Shown piece by piece: positions 31,014 through 44,434 of a DNA stretch of 64,000 bases (position 1 is its first letter; every line of letters begins with the position of its first letter). The position numbers and the translations under genes were made by a program. The notes beneath the pieces are model-generated. The model saw nothing but the letters and a program-made list of their open reading frames with translations. It made no database searches and had not been told where the DNA came from. Source of the DNA: Macrostomum hystrix (lineage: Eukaryota; Platyhelminthes; Macrostomidae); the NCBI GenBank assembly GCA_950097015.1, contig CATNEN010000001.1, positions 10,810,001-10,874,000 on the forward strand. Direction: 5' to 3'.

Positions 31014-31959
31014 GAGTTTATTTTTCAGACATTTTTTGAACGAAAAAAATTATAATTTTTATGACCTTACTCGCAAATCTGTTGCACGCCTTGCTGCCTC
31101 CCTTGATGCCTCTTCTGATGTTCGGTCCATCAGATACTCTTGCTTCTTCAATGTCAATGTCTGGCAGATTGTGCAGTCTCTATAGTCGGCCGAGTCTTCT
31201 TTTCGTTTTTCCCCAGTCGTTGTATATCCTATTCAAATACTCAGTGTGTCTTGTTACGTTTAGCCCCATGGGTCTTATCTAAGTTTTTGATAAGTTTTCT
31301 ACAAGTTAAATGTACTAACGATATAACGAAGCAAACCAAGGAGAGCTATATTCCCCTCGCGCTGCGCCGAGCGCACTTACTGTATAAAGTAGGGTACAGA
31401 ACCAAGAGTACTCTATGGCCCAACTCTTGTTAGTAAAATAAGCATAGTTAAAGCACAACATAAAAATCTCAATCATCGTCTTAATACTTATTACACTCGG
31501 CCTACCAGAGATTCTACTTATATTGCGCCACTGTGGTGCTTCTTGCTTTCCATGCACACTTTAAGCGCTAAACTCTTCCTGCTACTTACAGGAGCTATTA
31601 TAGCTCACTCGGATTACTCATGAAACTACTGCGTAGTGGTAGCAACGATTACTCAGCCGCATAGAAAATATATTATAGATGTAATATATTCTATACTCTA
31701 GATGGGCCACCAAAGCATCACGGCAAAGGCCAATATGCGAGTGCCGTTTTTCGCCACATTCTCGAAAAGCCGACAGCGGGATTGAGAAATTGAGTTCAGT
31801 TTAACAAAGAGCCATGTGGGTTCAGTAGCTGCTTTTCGCGCTGTCGCAAATGTAGAATGTGACAATCGTTGCCACGCAACTGGGGCGTACAAAGGAGTTT
31901 ACAAAGGGGTTTACAAAGCGGTGTATTCTGGAATTTTCCGCGTCAGGGTCTGCCTGAGA
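31014..31959. other. non-coding stretch
   Basis: No supported gene. An AT-rich inverted motif (AGAAAATATATTA and TAATATATTCT) lies near 31664-31693. The end of the Polinton is presumably near here, but no terminal inverted repeat was identified. Confidence 0.45.
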
Positions 31960-32757
31960 TCAATCAAACAAGTCTGAACTCACTGTGCAAACGTGTATGC
32001 CCAATGTAAACACCCGGTAGTAGAACCGGTTTTTCCCCAAAATTTTACTATAAATACAAGCGAAAATCCGAGCTAAAAATTCAGACTCGGAGCGGTCCAC
32101 CGGACTTCAAAACACCTTACGAAGAAGACGACTCATCTCCGGGGGAAAGACAAGTGGTAAGCGCTTTACTAGACAGAGTTATTTATTGCTAGCAATAGTT
32201 TTTGAATTGAACTAAGTTTACGAGAGCCACATATCGTCGATATATTTGAGAAAGGCATCCTTGTTTCCTAGGATACATTCCTAGAGGATTATTGATTGAT
32301 TTGATTTGAGTTATCCGTTATCTTTCGGAGGTAACGAAGAAGACGCCCTTCACGAGGACCTATTAGAGATTTCACGAGAGATTTCAATTGTTCACTAGGG
32401 CGCACGTTTCTATTGTGAATTCCGAGCTCGAGGAAGTAATCTGATTCGCTCTCGTCATTTATTGGTCAACAGACAAACTCAAGCAGCTGCCAAGAAGACA
32501 AAGAAGACAAGACTACAAAGACTCAAGAAACACAGACTCGAAACCTCACGGTCGACCAGAACAAGGATAAGAAGAACCGCCGGCTGTCGAAGACCAAAGG
32601 CTACGAACTACTCACTACCAAGGAACAAGAAGCAACTGCAGTAAGTGTCACGTGACTTATAAATTCCTAGGCAATTGTTCCCCATTGTCTAGAAGTGAGA
32701 GTTTCGTGTGTCTGATCAACACGCAACTCTTCAGAAAGCTCGGCTTAATTTATAGCA
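31960..32757 (+). repeat. truncated gypsy-type LTR (copy A)
   Basis: It matches the 3' three quarters of the solo LTR at 52436-53467 (TAGAACCGGTTTTTCCCC, a CTATAAATACAAGCG TATA region, end GCAACTCTTCA). The first part of the LTR is missing. Short ORFs inside both copies are LTR sequence. Confidence 0.85.
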
Positions 32758-33537
32758 TCTTTCATTAAGAATAGTCAGTGATTTTTTAAGAGGATAATTT
32801 TAAATAAATATGATTTGGGTGGCCCACTGATTTGGAGTGGAGCGAGATTCGCAGTGAAGCAGATCACTTTAAGTTGATAAATAGCATACACTGAAGTTAT
32901 TTCAATTGTTTCACCAATTGAAATAAAAAAACGAGCGGAGCGTGAGGAACTGCATTACGATAGTTCCCCTGACAGCTATGACAGAAGTGACAGATCTTTC
33001 CCCATTTGGGAATGGGATGGACTCAATAATCTCATTAGCCACCTATCATAAAGATTGCAAATAGTGCAAATAGGTTTAGAGTTGTGTATACATGGCCATA
33101 GTCATAGTCAGCGTTAATAGTCAAAGTCAGTGTCATTTTCATAGTAATTTAGTCATAGTCATAGACATAGACATCCAGCTATCCAGAGCCTTGGTCATCA
33201 GGTCGAATTGCAAGTCAGTCAGTCGGGCCTTATTAGCTGGTCGAAAGCACTGTCTGAGAATCAGTTCAGAGTCCTGCTTAACACCGTGCAACTGTCGGGT
33301 GCTGTTTGTTCGGCTGACCATAGTGATGCTGCTGCTGCTGCTGATGAGTGCCTGTAGTTCGCGAGGAATGACGACTACAGTAGTTTCACCAATTGAAATA
33401 AATACGAGAGAAGTATGAGGAAGCCAAGGTAGTAATTCGTGAGTTAACTGAATTCATGGCGACCCGACCCCACATTCCATGAGCGCCTCAAAAGCTAAAA
33501 TCCTGGACAGCGTTCAAAAGGAATAAAAATGCTCACT
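32758..33537. other. non-coding flank of Helitron
   Basis: Two related motifs TTTCACCAATTGAAATAAA followed by ACGAG-rich sequence occur at about 32910 and 33383. They may belong to the Helitron 3' end, which on the minus strand should lie here. The hairpin and CTRR terminus were not resolved. No gene is seen. Confidence 0.4.
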
Positions 33538-36500
33538 TTAAAGCTGTTGCAGACGTTCCGCTGTAATCCTGCAACGTTGGTGAAATTGCTCGAACACCAT
33601 TCGTCGAAGCCTGAACGAAGACGATTGGGCCATTTGCTGGAATACTATGAAAGGCGGCAGAGACATGAACAGCAGATCCTGTATTCTGCGAGTCCGAGTG
33701 CAGGCAGTGTACAACAGACCGGGTGTGAACTCTCTGCGATCCAGGTGTAAAATTGCCTTCTCCAACGTTTTTCCCTGAGCCTTGTGTACTGACATTGCAA
33801 AGGAAAGCTTTAGAGGAAACTGCTTCCTATATCTGACGTTGGTGTCATCGTCTGCCACGCTCGTCACTGGGACTAGAGCGACAGAGTGAGCAATTTCAGG
33901 CAGGAATGGAGGTCCAGAGAATCCAGGAAAACACACGACAATGACATCAGGCAGATCGGGAGGGCTGCGTCCAGGAAGATAACAGATGTCGTACACTATG
34001 CCTTCACTTCCATTTGTCAGACCAGCAGTAACCCAGATGTTGCGTGTCAACATGACCTGGGCTCCAACTGCCAGATAAAGTTTATTACTTAGTCCTTCGA
34101 TGCGCACAGTTCCTCGGCTGTTAAATGAATGAATTCCAATGATAGGCTCCTGCATTGAAATCAGTGCTGTTCGATTGCATACATTCTTGACAGAATTCAC
34201 CATGCAAATGTGCGTGGCTCCAGCAAATTCCAGCTGCTCATCTACAGCAACAGAGTTGAATAGTCTCTCCTGCCAATGCCTGTAGTCGGCAATTGTAAAC
34301 GTGCCATCACGAAGCCGCTGTAATTCATCGCGAAACTGCAACTCTGACTGGCCCGTTTGTCTCTCATTGACAGCTAATTCAAAACAGTCTGTGAAAAGCT
34401 CGAAGAGAATAGTAGCATCAGAGTGCATCTTGGTGGCGTATTTTGGGTTTTCAGCAAACAACGGAGTGTCCTTCACAGGCGGTAGTTGACACCAGTCACC
34501 CAACAGAACGATGGAAATCCCACCAAAAGGCTTTGTTGCATTGGCTGGAAAAAGCTCTCTCAACCGATGATCAATGCATGCAAAAGCTAATTTACCCATC
34601 ATGCTTTTCTCGTCAATGAACAGCATGCGCAAATTTTTATGCTGCGCTTGCAAACGCACTAGCTGCTCTGCTGATAACGGTTGGATATTTTTAGGCTTCA
34701 GTGGCAAGCTCAACAGGCTATGAAGCGTGCAACCACCAATAAGATTTGCTGCGCAGCCTGAGTAGGCAGCAACTTGAGCCACAGAGCTGTCATTCAAGGA
34801 AGCAGAGCTTCTCTGACGCAAACTTTCTGTAAGATGTTGAAGAATGCACTTCAATGTGAATGACTTGCCACAACCAGCAGCTCCAGAAATGTCAACATAA
34901 ATAGGTTTAGGCCATTCACTCTGCAGATCAACAATGCAACGGACATATTCATCGAGTTTTTGTGTAATATATGTAAAAATCTGTCTCTGCTTTACGTTAA
35001 GCGAATTTGGGTCAATCATGTGGACATCATCGGTAACTTTTGCTTTATCACCAATCTGGTTATACTGTTTAGTTGTATTCTTCAACCAATGAACACCAGC
35101 TTCAATTTGCTGAAGAGAGAGCCTTCTATTGCAGCAAGCGTAATCAGATGCTCGAGCCATTTTTTCCAGCTCCTCTTGTTCATCGTCGGAGTCAACCTGA
35201 AGCTCTTCGTTTGGATTATTCCTATGCACACCAGTCCAGTCCGCCTGGAAAATCAGATTATTTGGCACGGGAAGATCATCGGGAACGAGTTCAGCTTCAT
35301 TGGAGTCGTCACGACAATTGATAATTCTTTCTGCAATGTCGTCGACAACCTTCTTAGGTCCCCTCTGCGGCAGCTGAAGTTGATAGAACTGTTCCTTAAC
35401 ATAAGATGGACACCTCGAGTTGTTTTTGACGAATTCAGCGAGCATCACATCGGCTGTATCGATTTCTAATTCGCTTGGCTTGGCACCCGGTAGGTGCAGA
35501 ATCAGCTGCTGCCAGCAGAATTGTTTATACTGTGGCGAGCCTTTCACGGGTGCTTTGACAATTGAAGGCACCACATGTGGAATGTAGGCAGTGTTGTGCG
35601 AACCTCGTTCACCACTGCCTAGTGGCCTCCACTTGGAACTGTAGCTACTCACAAATTCATACAATGTGACAAGCCGAGGGTCCGTAGTAACATCTCCACT
35701 GATAAAAGCTTGCAAGAGATTAAAAAAGTTTGGGTCTTCGTCTTTGCTCCAGTAAAGTTCTGCCCAATCAATTGAGTTCTTTGCTAGAAGTTTCTTACCA
35801 CCCAAGCTGACCGTACGAAATTCGCGTCTGAATTCAACAAAGTGTTGGTTAAATATTAGGTAAAATGCTTCTTGCATTGAGTAGTCGCGCTTTCCAGTCC
35901 ACTGAATCAGCAGCTTCTGGTACACAGATGCGCGTGTTTTATCCAGTGCACTACTTGAACTTTTCAGCACGTCGGCAGTAATAACGGAAAATGCATCTGA
36001 GCTTCCTTCGCCTTTCAGGGTGTACTTCATGAGGTACTTTAGCAGCGACGAATAAGATTGCACCAACTGGACATCAACGTTGCTTCTGAAAATTTGCGCT
36101 AATTCTGGCACGTGTGAAACAACGAAAGGGTGATTACGAATTACAAGCATCCCACTCCGGTCAAAAACTATGTTACTGTGCGTACCTCCTCTACGATAAA
36201 AAGTTTCTGGTTTGGATTCTCCTTCACGAACGCCAGAATTGCAGGGCCAAAGAAAATAATCGACCAAATCACGCGGAAACTGAAAACGGCACTTATCACT
36301 ATTATGTTTAAAGCAGGACGACTTGCCCTTCCGGCAGTCATGAAGCAGGGTTCGGTTTGTTAAGAGAGTGTAGTCATGACGCAAAACGTCTTTTAGTGCA
36401 GAACGCTCCTTGGCACTGGCAGCGACATCTGAATAGCGCATTCGAAGGCAATTGACTGGAGGTTCCTGAAAATTTTCTCCCAATGGAGGCGGCCACTGCT

Positions 36501-39500
36501 TCACATTGCACTCCGGATGAACCGCTCTGACCCCCATCAACATCGTGAATTTTTCGTATCGCAATTTGCTTTCATGAATGGCCGTAGACTCATCGTCGTT
36601 ATAATTTACCATGCCAGCATGCTGCTTCCAAAGTAACGATGCCAGTTTGAGATCCGCAGCGGTCACAGCATTTGGGACCTGCAGCAGGATATGAGCATGC
36701 ACAGATCCCCTGAATTGATACTCGTACCGAATAATAAAATCAATGACGCCGAATGCAGGACGAATCACGTGCTTCATGAAGTGTCGCACTTTTTCGCAGA
36801 AAAACCAGTCAGCCACATCAGAATTGTTTCGCAGATTCTTCATGCGCATCGCCATATCCGACTTAGCATCCAGACTGCCATGAGGCAGCGTGTCACCTAC
36901 GCCGAGACGGATCACGTTCTTATCTACATAATTATTTTCCCTGTCTAAAATAAGATGTAAATCCTTCCATTGCAGATCTGCAGCCGACAAAGTCATGAAA
37001 ACGTTGAACATTTGATCGCCACGAATTCTATTGTAGGCACAGTACGAAAGAGATTTCCGAGCCATCTGTTGAAAGTAAGATGGACTACCTTTTATTACAG
37101 ATGCAAAATGTGACAGCTTGTTAATGATACTTCGGTCTCCATTTTGATAACGTCGAGCCAGTTCCTCAGCCGAAAGTCCAGCAACAGCACGATCGCAGAA
37201 CACTCCACCGATCTGCATTGCCTGATGACGCTGCAGCATGTTTGCAGCCACAAACGGAAACAGGTGATGCTGTGCAAATCTTCTGTCGAGCTGTACAAGA
37301 AACTGAAAGTATTTCTGATAAGTGCCTGTTGTCAGCTGTGGCTGTTTCAAGCGCCCACTGCGAGTGATGTCGCATCGGCCGTAAGGAAAGAGGCAAGGAA
37401 AAGCACAAGTAAAGTAGCCAGGGGTTTTCTCTTGCACTGCATGTGATCCGACAGCTGGGTACGGAACGGAAATGTTCTGCAAAGCTCTTAGAATCAACTT
37501 CTCTTGACGTAGACCCGAGAAATCCCCACCTGGCTGAGCGGCACTCCGATCGATATGAATATCGTCGGAACTGTCTTTGGGACCGGAGTCGGCTGAATTT
37601 TCAACTCCAATATCAATGTGCGGCACTTCATCAATGCAGCCATCTTCGGGAAGGGTGTTAAGTAAGTGGTCGTCAATTTCGATAGATTTATACTCTGGGT
37701 TATTTAAGCGCAACCAATTTAGTGCTCGTAGCACACGATGTCGCCTTACTCGAAAGTCTTTAACCTTGGTTACACAGGTTCCAGGCATCCGCACCACGAG
37801 GAAAGGCAGGTTGGCTGCACTGCAGGGCAAGCGATTAATAAACCCTTGCACATCCTGCTCAAATGCAATAGAATGACCACGGCTTAAGTTACATGAAGAT
37901 CCACGCAGTAGATATACCGTTTTCACAATATGCAGCCGCGAGATCAAAGCTTGCTCCACGCATGTCAGATCATTCAGGTCAGGGGGCACATCTTCCAGAC
38001 TGAATCCATTGGCTGGTGAAAATAGTGGGGTGTCTGGAACTCTGCAATATTTACACTTTCCATTATTGTCTACATCAAGATTGGGCCACTGTCGTTCACA
38101 AACTTTGCACTTTTTCCAAGTCGCGTATTCGGCAATATTGGCGTCAAATTTAATTCCTAAGCCCAAAAATGGGTTGAAGTCTAGTAAGTAGCTCTTAAAA
38201 TCGACAGCATCAGCATGCAACCGCATCGCGTCGAACTCCATTTGCCGATATTCTATGAAATCATTGAATGTCGGTTGTAGCGATTTCTGCATCATCCATT
38301 CATCATACACAGAAGGCCTCTGGGGGGTGGAGTTGGTACCAACCTCTTCGTTGTCGTTGGCTGCATGTTGTGCCCGTGACGGAAGCTGCGCATCGTCGTA
38401 AATCTGTGAGCAAAAAGGAGCTGCATCTTGCGAGGCATTACCAGCTTCACCAGAAGCAGCATATGGTGAATCCACGGGAACACTCGTAGAGGCTGAAGCA
38501 GCATCCGGTGGATCTGCGTGAACACTTGTAGTAGCGGCATTACTAAAACGCACTTGCTGAACGTTAGCAGAGAAAGGAGATGAGTGTAGATCAGCTGTGA
38601 GAATCAAAAGACAGCAGGTTCTGCCGCCGAGGCCAACTTCTTCCTTGCTGATGGATGTGACAGAGAAATCATTACATCGATACCAGGAATCGTTGTTGTA
38701 CACATCACAGAAAAAGTGTGATGTACCAAGCTGCTGGCTTCCGGTTTGATGCACTACTGCTGTAGGATAATAGACTCGATTTCCAATTCTAAATTCAGCG
38801 ACTAAGTTTACTAATGACCGCACGGGCTCTAATGACTCAGTAATGCGCGACAGCTCAACTACTATGTGCTTAGGTGCTTGGTTAAATTCCAAATTTGGCT
38901 GGGCATTGGGGCAACATTGCTGTGCGACAGAAATCGTCATCCATCTGACAATTAAATCCTGCAGTGTCATACTATTGGCTGTCGAAGGCACTGGCAATGA
39001 AAGCAGTAAATGTCGGCCTTCATATAGCACTGATAAGCAGGTATCACACCTGATAAAAATTGGCAGCTCAAACAAATGGCGTACAGCATCACTCCTAGTT
39101 CCAACAGCCAGATGCTGCAACAAAGCCGACAAAAATTCTGCACAATCACCAAACTCACCAACAACGAATTGCGGACCCGCTGCACCTACCGCAGCCACTG
39201 CATTGATGAGTCGATGCACATTCTGCTCTTGTCCTGATCTGCTACAATTCGCCAATAATAACTCGACATTCGTGGCAGTAGCTTGCTCTCCGATGTCAGA
39301 TGCCAACTGGCCCAGGACAGTGCCGGATATCAGACTGGTGAGCGCACTGTTTGCAAAGCAAACGTAACGCGTGTTTGGCCGCGAAATAGGCAGAGGTGAA
39401 GCAGAAGAAGAATTCCCTGGAGCATGTGTAGAACGTTATAGAGAAATTAAATATATCATCGGGTCTCGGACCCTAATCTCTTGTGTGGTGAAAGTATAAA

Positions 39501-39754
39501 AACACAAACTTACTTGCAACCCGACGACCGACGAGCAATCCGAAGTCACGTCCTTCGTGTCCAAACTGACGACGCCCTTTTTCACCAAATTGTTTTCCTT
39601 GAACGCCAAATTGCTTTCCTCGTGCACCAAACTCTGGACCCTTCAGCCCTCCGAGTAAATTGAAATTGCAGCTTCTCCTACAGCATGACTGCCGACCTTT
39701 CTTCCAAAACAGTCCACATTTTGGACAACTAGCTGGAAACTTCGGAGGGCTCAT
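33538..39754 (-). CDS. Helitron transposase with N-terminal USP-like protease domain
   Basis: Exon 1 is 39754-39514 (ATG, 80 codons) and exon 2 is 39416-33538. The intron 39417-39513 has GTAAGT and TCCAG ends, and the phases join. The product is about 2,039 residues. Order: Cys-rich start (CPKCGLF, CCRRSC) with G-x-x-GKQFG repeats; USP-like domain at about 93-350 with C100 (YVCFANSAL), H314 (GTSHFF) and D330 (WYRCND); a DUF6570-like CxxC...CxxC region near 515-540; Helitron Rep with HUH at H987/H989 (FRGSVHAHIL) and tyrosines Y1208/Y1212 (YLMKYTLK); PIF1 helicase with Walker A GAAGCGKS near 1592, Walker B FIDEKSMMG and GDWCQLPPV. No stop or frameshift was found. Rep nicks and joins DNA and the helicase unwinds it during rolling-circle transposition. 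The protease role is unknown; removal of ubiquitin from the transposase or host factors is a guess. Confidence 0.93.
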
Positions 39755-40917
39755 TTTGTTTCTAATTTAATTTTTACATTTTAATAGACTAATTTATTAT
39801 TTTATAATACTAAGTCAGTACAACAATATCAGCTAACAATGTCGCTGCAGTAGTGGTGGTGGTCCTTATGTGGGCTGCTTCGTGCTGTGTGGTGTGGTGT
39901 GGGGTTGTTTTGTGTTTTCTGTCTTCACATGCACATTAACTGGCCCGAAAGGATTTGGGGTTGGTGTGTGCTGCACAATTGAATAGCAGCCAGCCTTCCT
40001 TCCTTAGTGTCAGTGGTGTGTGGCTTTGGCAAGTGCAGGCCAATTGGTTAAGGGGCGAAGGGGAGGTCGGGAGCCTTAGTGTGGCTGGCTGGCTGATGCC
40101 CGCTGCTGTGCTAGGCCAGTGAATTCAATGTACATTAACTGCCCCCCTGCTGCGTGGAGCCTGCCTTCCTTAAGGAAGGAAGGAAAGGAAAGTTAAAAAG
40201 GCTCTGACTTCTGACCTTGATGCTAAAAATAGCTCAGAAAGGGAAATACTCAATTTTGAGCAGGAAGCAATGGAAATGTTGCAAGTCTGTTTTGGTGATC
40301 CCAAACTAATTTTCGACGACGAATCGAATGGCGCAAGTCCCAAGAAAATCGGTAGGGTACGAGCTGAGAAAAAGGGGGGGGGTTTGGCACATCAGACCTA
40401 CCGGGGCATCATAAACCTAAAGACTCGCTCCGCTTCGCTCCGCTCGAAATTAACTTTTCGGTGTTATGAAGTTTCGACCGTGTGAAATTTCGACCTTATG
40501 AAGTTTCGACCTTGTGAAATAAATTGCTTTTTGACGTTGTGAAATTTCGACCTTGTGAAACCCTCCCGTGCTTCAGGAGCTGTGTTTCAGGCCCTTAGAC
40601 CAGATCTTTACTCAGGCGTTTCCCGGATTGTATGCTGAGCTTCGACTCAGGAAAATGAGTGATACAAGGCGCTTAATTCTGATACAAATCTTGTTTGGCT
40701 AGTTATTATTATTATTGTTATTATTATTATCATTATACCATAGAAACGGTTATTAAAACACGTTGTGCGGAGTTGTGCCGAAAATCCGCCTGTATTTATA
40801 GTAATTGGGATGTGATAAAGCTTTTTTTAAAATAAAATATTTTGTCAGCTTAGAAAAACATAATGTAGAATATTTTTATGCGCTCGTATTATCGAATGCG
40901 CATAAAATACTACTTAC
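39755..40917. other. non-coding stretch with short repeats
   Basis: A G/T-rich stretch lies around 39850-40110. At about 40455-40565 a 16-17 bp unit like TGTGAAATTTCGACCT repeats imperfectly. An ATT/TTA microsatellite is at about 40706-40738. No convincing gene. Confidence 0.5.
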
Positions 40918-42621
40918 AGTAAAATATATCTCTTCCAGAGACGCCTTGTGCTTGTCCAGAAGTTGCAGTCTGTCCTGAATCCATCGCGCTACAAGTAAAT
41001 GATAGGATTTTAGTCATGTCTAATACATCATTTGATGTCATATATTGACAAACAGAGATCTGATACACATGCTGTCTCTGATATTAGTTCCTAAGACTAG
41101 ACATACCGCTTTGGAGCAGATAAGCAACGTTTGAGCGCCAGATGTAATGAGCCAGCGTGTAAGTACGCCGGTCGATGCGCATCTCTTTTAGGTGAGGCCC
41201 GTATGGCCTAAAAGCAGTGTTTAGTCTTTCGCAGTGCTCGCCATCGGTCAGTCCGCAGCCTTTAACGAAGCGCACTGAATTTCGGAGCTGAAGAAAGAGT
41301 TTTTTATCATGTAAACATTTTAAAGCTTAAAATAGTTCTCTAACTTTTCTAGATTTTTGTATTTACAAAGCAGTGACAGTGAAGGGGGCTAAAATAAAAG
41401 CTCAAGAGTTTAGTGAGTCTGGCGATAACCAAACTGTACCCAACTCAGGTCATGTCTATTTGTAAAGGGCTCTCCATAAGCGACAGGCGCTATTTTTTGT
41501 CAGAATTTCGGTGCGGGCCGCCCTCCCTAATTCCAACCTGGTGTCATAAAAGAAGATTTATTGTAGAAAAATCTTAAGCATGGCTTTCTAGAAATTTGAA
41601 AAAATGAGAGAGACTTCCATACCCGACAGGATGTCTTGTGGCCATAGGCATGGAAAGCATTTACGGCGGGAATGATACTGGAGACAGCGGAATCCATTTT
41701 GATGCGCCATAAACGAGAGGTCATTTCACAGGCCACGTCGTAGATAAAAATAACATTTCCGTTAGTACCACTTCTGTCCAGAAAAGAACGGAGGCAAGTT
41801 TCTGGGTAGATAAGGCGCTCCCCAGGAGTACGAATGTCCGAGCATGCGACAATGACGGAATGGCGGCATGACAAGAGATAAAGGGCGTGGACGTCTAGGG
41901 CGTGGCAGCCGATTCGCCGAGCCGAGATACCCGCTCGCCAATTAGGACAACTTAGCGGATCAGGGGCGTCACCAGCATCAATGCTCTGGATTGGAACATG
42001 AACGAAGGGAGCAGGTAGTTGGCAAGGAGCGAGTCGGGCTCCAGCACCTCGTCTGCGACGAAGGCCTAAACAGGCATCACCAGAGATGCACGTGGTAGAA
42101 GGTGGGGATCTAGGCGCTTCCTATGAAGTTAAGAGCATTGACGGATCTGCCTGTTCTGTAATTAATAATATTAAGAAATTCACGGAATGATTCTAAGTAC
42201 ATACTTTTCCTGAGCAGAATAGACAATCTGTTGGCCATGGAACGACTTGTCGGATGAACTGCCGATACCTTAGAAGGACGTTATTGCGGCGAAGACAATT
42301 GTAAAGGCCAATCCAGCTCTAAAATAACGGAGAAAGTAGAATTATAAATACATACGTTACATAAAATTATGTAACGAAAAACTGATTCTCCTTACGCTAT
42401 AGTTTTGCTAACCGGAAATGCACATGCAAATATGCACATACACGATAGACTAAATTACTGCACTGCTGTACATACTATAACGCATATAAATTGCCATAGA
42501 GTGCATGTATCACCACTAATTTTTAATAACTTACTCGTTGACTAGCCTCAGATATATTTCGAAAAGTCAACTGGCACCGCACCGCCCTAAGAAGTGACAT
42601 CTTGCCATCAGAAGTGAGAGC
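40918..42621 (-). CDS. KDZ (Kyakuja-Dileera-Zisupton) transposase, partial
   Basis: Five minus-strand exons join without stops and with consistent phases: 42621-42535, 42318-42205, 42120-41623, 41287-41107 and 40988-40918, each with GT/AG borders. The first fits less surely. Family motifs are WPTDCLFCSG, ACLGLRRRRGAG, the catalytic-region LSCPNWRAG, CHALDVHALYLLSCRHSVI and GERLIYP, then IYDVACEM, VNAFHAYGHKTSC, and GCGLTDGEHCERLN with an R-x-x-x-R-R-T-Y-T-L helix. KDZ enzymes are DDE/D-type cut-and-paste transposases found in fungi and animals. Exons on both ends, including an N-terminal Cys cluster, remain unseen. No terminal inverted repeats were located. The open phase-matched structure suggests the copy may be functional or domesticated. 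Confidence 0.85.
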
Positions 42622-44149
42622 CTAGCAAGTCAAGAAGTCTTTTGTCAATAAATGTATTTCTTTCTACATTCGCAAAGGAAAGTAGCCTGCAGTGAGCATC
42701 GCTCCGGTAACGGTACACGTGGAGCATAGATGGACCGACACACAAAGACGATCTAAAAATAACATTTGTTTAAAAAATGTTTAATATACATATTATACTA
42801 CATTTACTTTGCGTAAATCTACTGTATTTTACGCTAAATGAGCAGTAGCTTGCTCCAAGCGCACATTTACCGAATCTAAATGCTGCGAAGCAGAAATATT
42901 TCTAGAATGCTATAAAACAGTTACACAATCATGCGGACGAGTATTCCACGAGAACACAAGGATTTTCATATAAGTCTTTCAATTCTTTTCGCCTTAATAA
43001 GTAACGTAAAAAATAAAACAAATAAACCTGTCCATTAAACCTACAAATCACGAAAAACTGATTTACGACCAAAGTAGTCATAAACGTCATAACGGGACAG
43101 GAAAGTTAGCCTTTGCTTATCCCCTTCTACGAGTGCAACATTGTCATAAATTTTCTTATCTACTCTACACAACTCTAAACTTGGATTTGGGTTTCGACAG
43201 CCCGACTATCGGTTGCGTTGTCACTTGATATTAAACTTAGCAAACAGGAAACTTTGCAAATTGTTCAGGACAGGTTTGCGCCCTTATCTACGTGAGGAGA
43301 GATAAGGAGCAAATAGTGTGGGAACTTGAGCCCTAGGCAGAATTCACCCACCTATGTTGACAAAACGGCCGCTTCTTTTTGCTTCCCAAATTCGCTTGCA
43401 ATCCAGACGAGCGGACCAGGGACCAGAACAGACGGGGATAAGCTGAAGGGCGTTTTGTCTGGCGTGCAATAAGAAATAGGTTTCTTTGTTTACCCTTGAA
43501 ATACATACAGCATAACTTTGAGTTGACTTGCCTCTGCGGTGGGGCAAGGTAGCAACTTAAAATCCACTATTTTATGGAAATTCGAAGCAGATAAGACAAG
43601 TGTCCATGTCGCTGTTATTTGCCAAGTCAGCTAGTCAGAATCTTATTTTTCAAAGACATACATGTTACTGGACATACAAAATTAATCCCGTTCATAGAAC
43701 TGTGTCTATGTATATACGATTTCTTTTGGCATCATTGCATCTTAAAATCGTACAGGAAGCACAAAAAAATACTGCCAGGATCTGTCATTTGTCGTGGATA
43801 AGCTGTATATATGAGACATACAATTTATACTGTTCATACAATTGTGTCATGTGCACAAAATGTCCTTCCGCGTCATTACAACTGAAAAAGAAAAACAAAA
43901 AAATCTTTCCACATGCCCGCACATCTAGCACGTACCTGCACTGTTCTTTTCTACATTCTTTTTAAACCAATATTTAACATGTGATAGTGGCTTCGACTTG
44001 GTTCTTCAGCAGCAAGCATAATTAAATAAACAAGTGATATCACTTGGCCCTAATAAACAACGGAAATTATTAAAGATGTGTCTCGGGTAATCAACACCAC
44101 TTCATAATTCCAAAATGTTCTCAAGAGCATAGGCTATGCTTGCTGCTGC
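42622..44149. other. stretch without a supported gene
   Basis: Sequence of ordinary composition; short frames at 43344-43547 (minus) and 43600-43965 (plus) have no recognisable features. 5' exons of the KDZ gene may lie here. Confidence 0.4.
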
Positions 44150-44159
44150 GGCAGGGAAG

Positions 44160-44392
44160 GGCCTCCTTCTCTTTCGAGAGGTCGAGTGAGAGGAAGAGTG
44201 AGAGGTGGAGTGAGAGATCGATTTAGAGGAAGAGTGAGAGGTGGAGTGAGAGGAAGAGTGAGAGTTAATTCCTTCCATGTAGGCCTCATCTCTGTCTGTT
44301 ATGTTAAACTGAAGTAGAGTGAGAGGTGGAGTGAGAGGTGGAGTGAGAGGAAGAGTGAGGGGTAGAGTGAGAGGTGGAGTAAGAGGTTTAAG
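44160..44392 (+). repeat. purine-rich AGTGAGAGGTGG/AGTGAGAGGAAG repeat
   Basis: Units of 11-13 bp such as GTGAGAGGTGGA and GTGAGAGGAAGA repeat in two blocks, interrupted at about 44270-44320. The repeat lies just upstream of the first detected exon of the SET gene, presumably in an intron. Confidence 0.85.
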
Positions 44393-44434
44393 TTTAAGTT
44401 TGATTAATTATAATTATGCATGTTAATTTTTCAG

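Noticed and set aside
32462-32644. Lys/Arg-rich short ORF, also at 53193-53402
   Set aside because: Both lie inside copies of the same LTR at the same position; no sign of coding.
33000-33537. Helitron termini from the repeated CCAATTGAAATAAA motifs
   Set aside because: The motifs are suggestive but no TC start, CTRR end or hairpin could be fixed, so no boundary is claimed.
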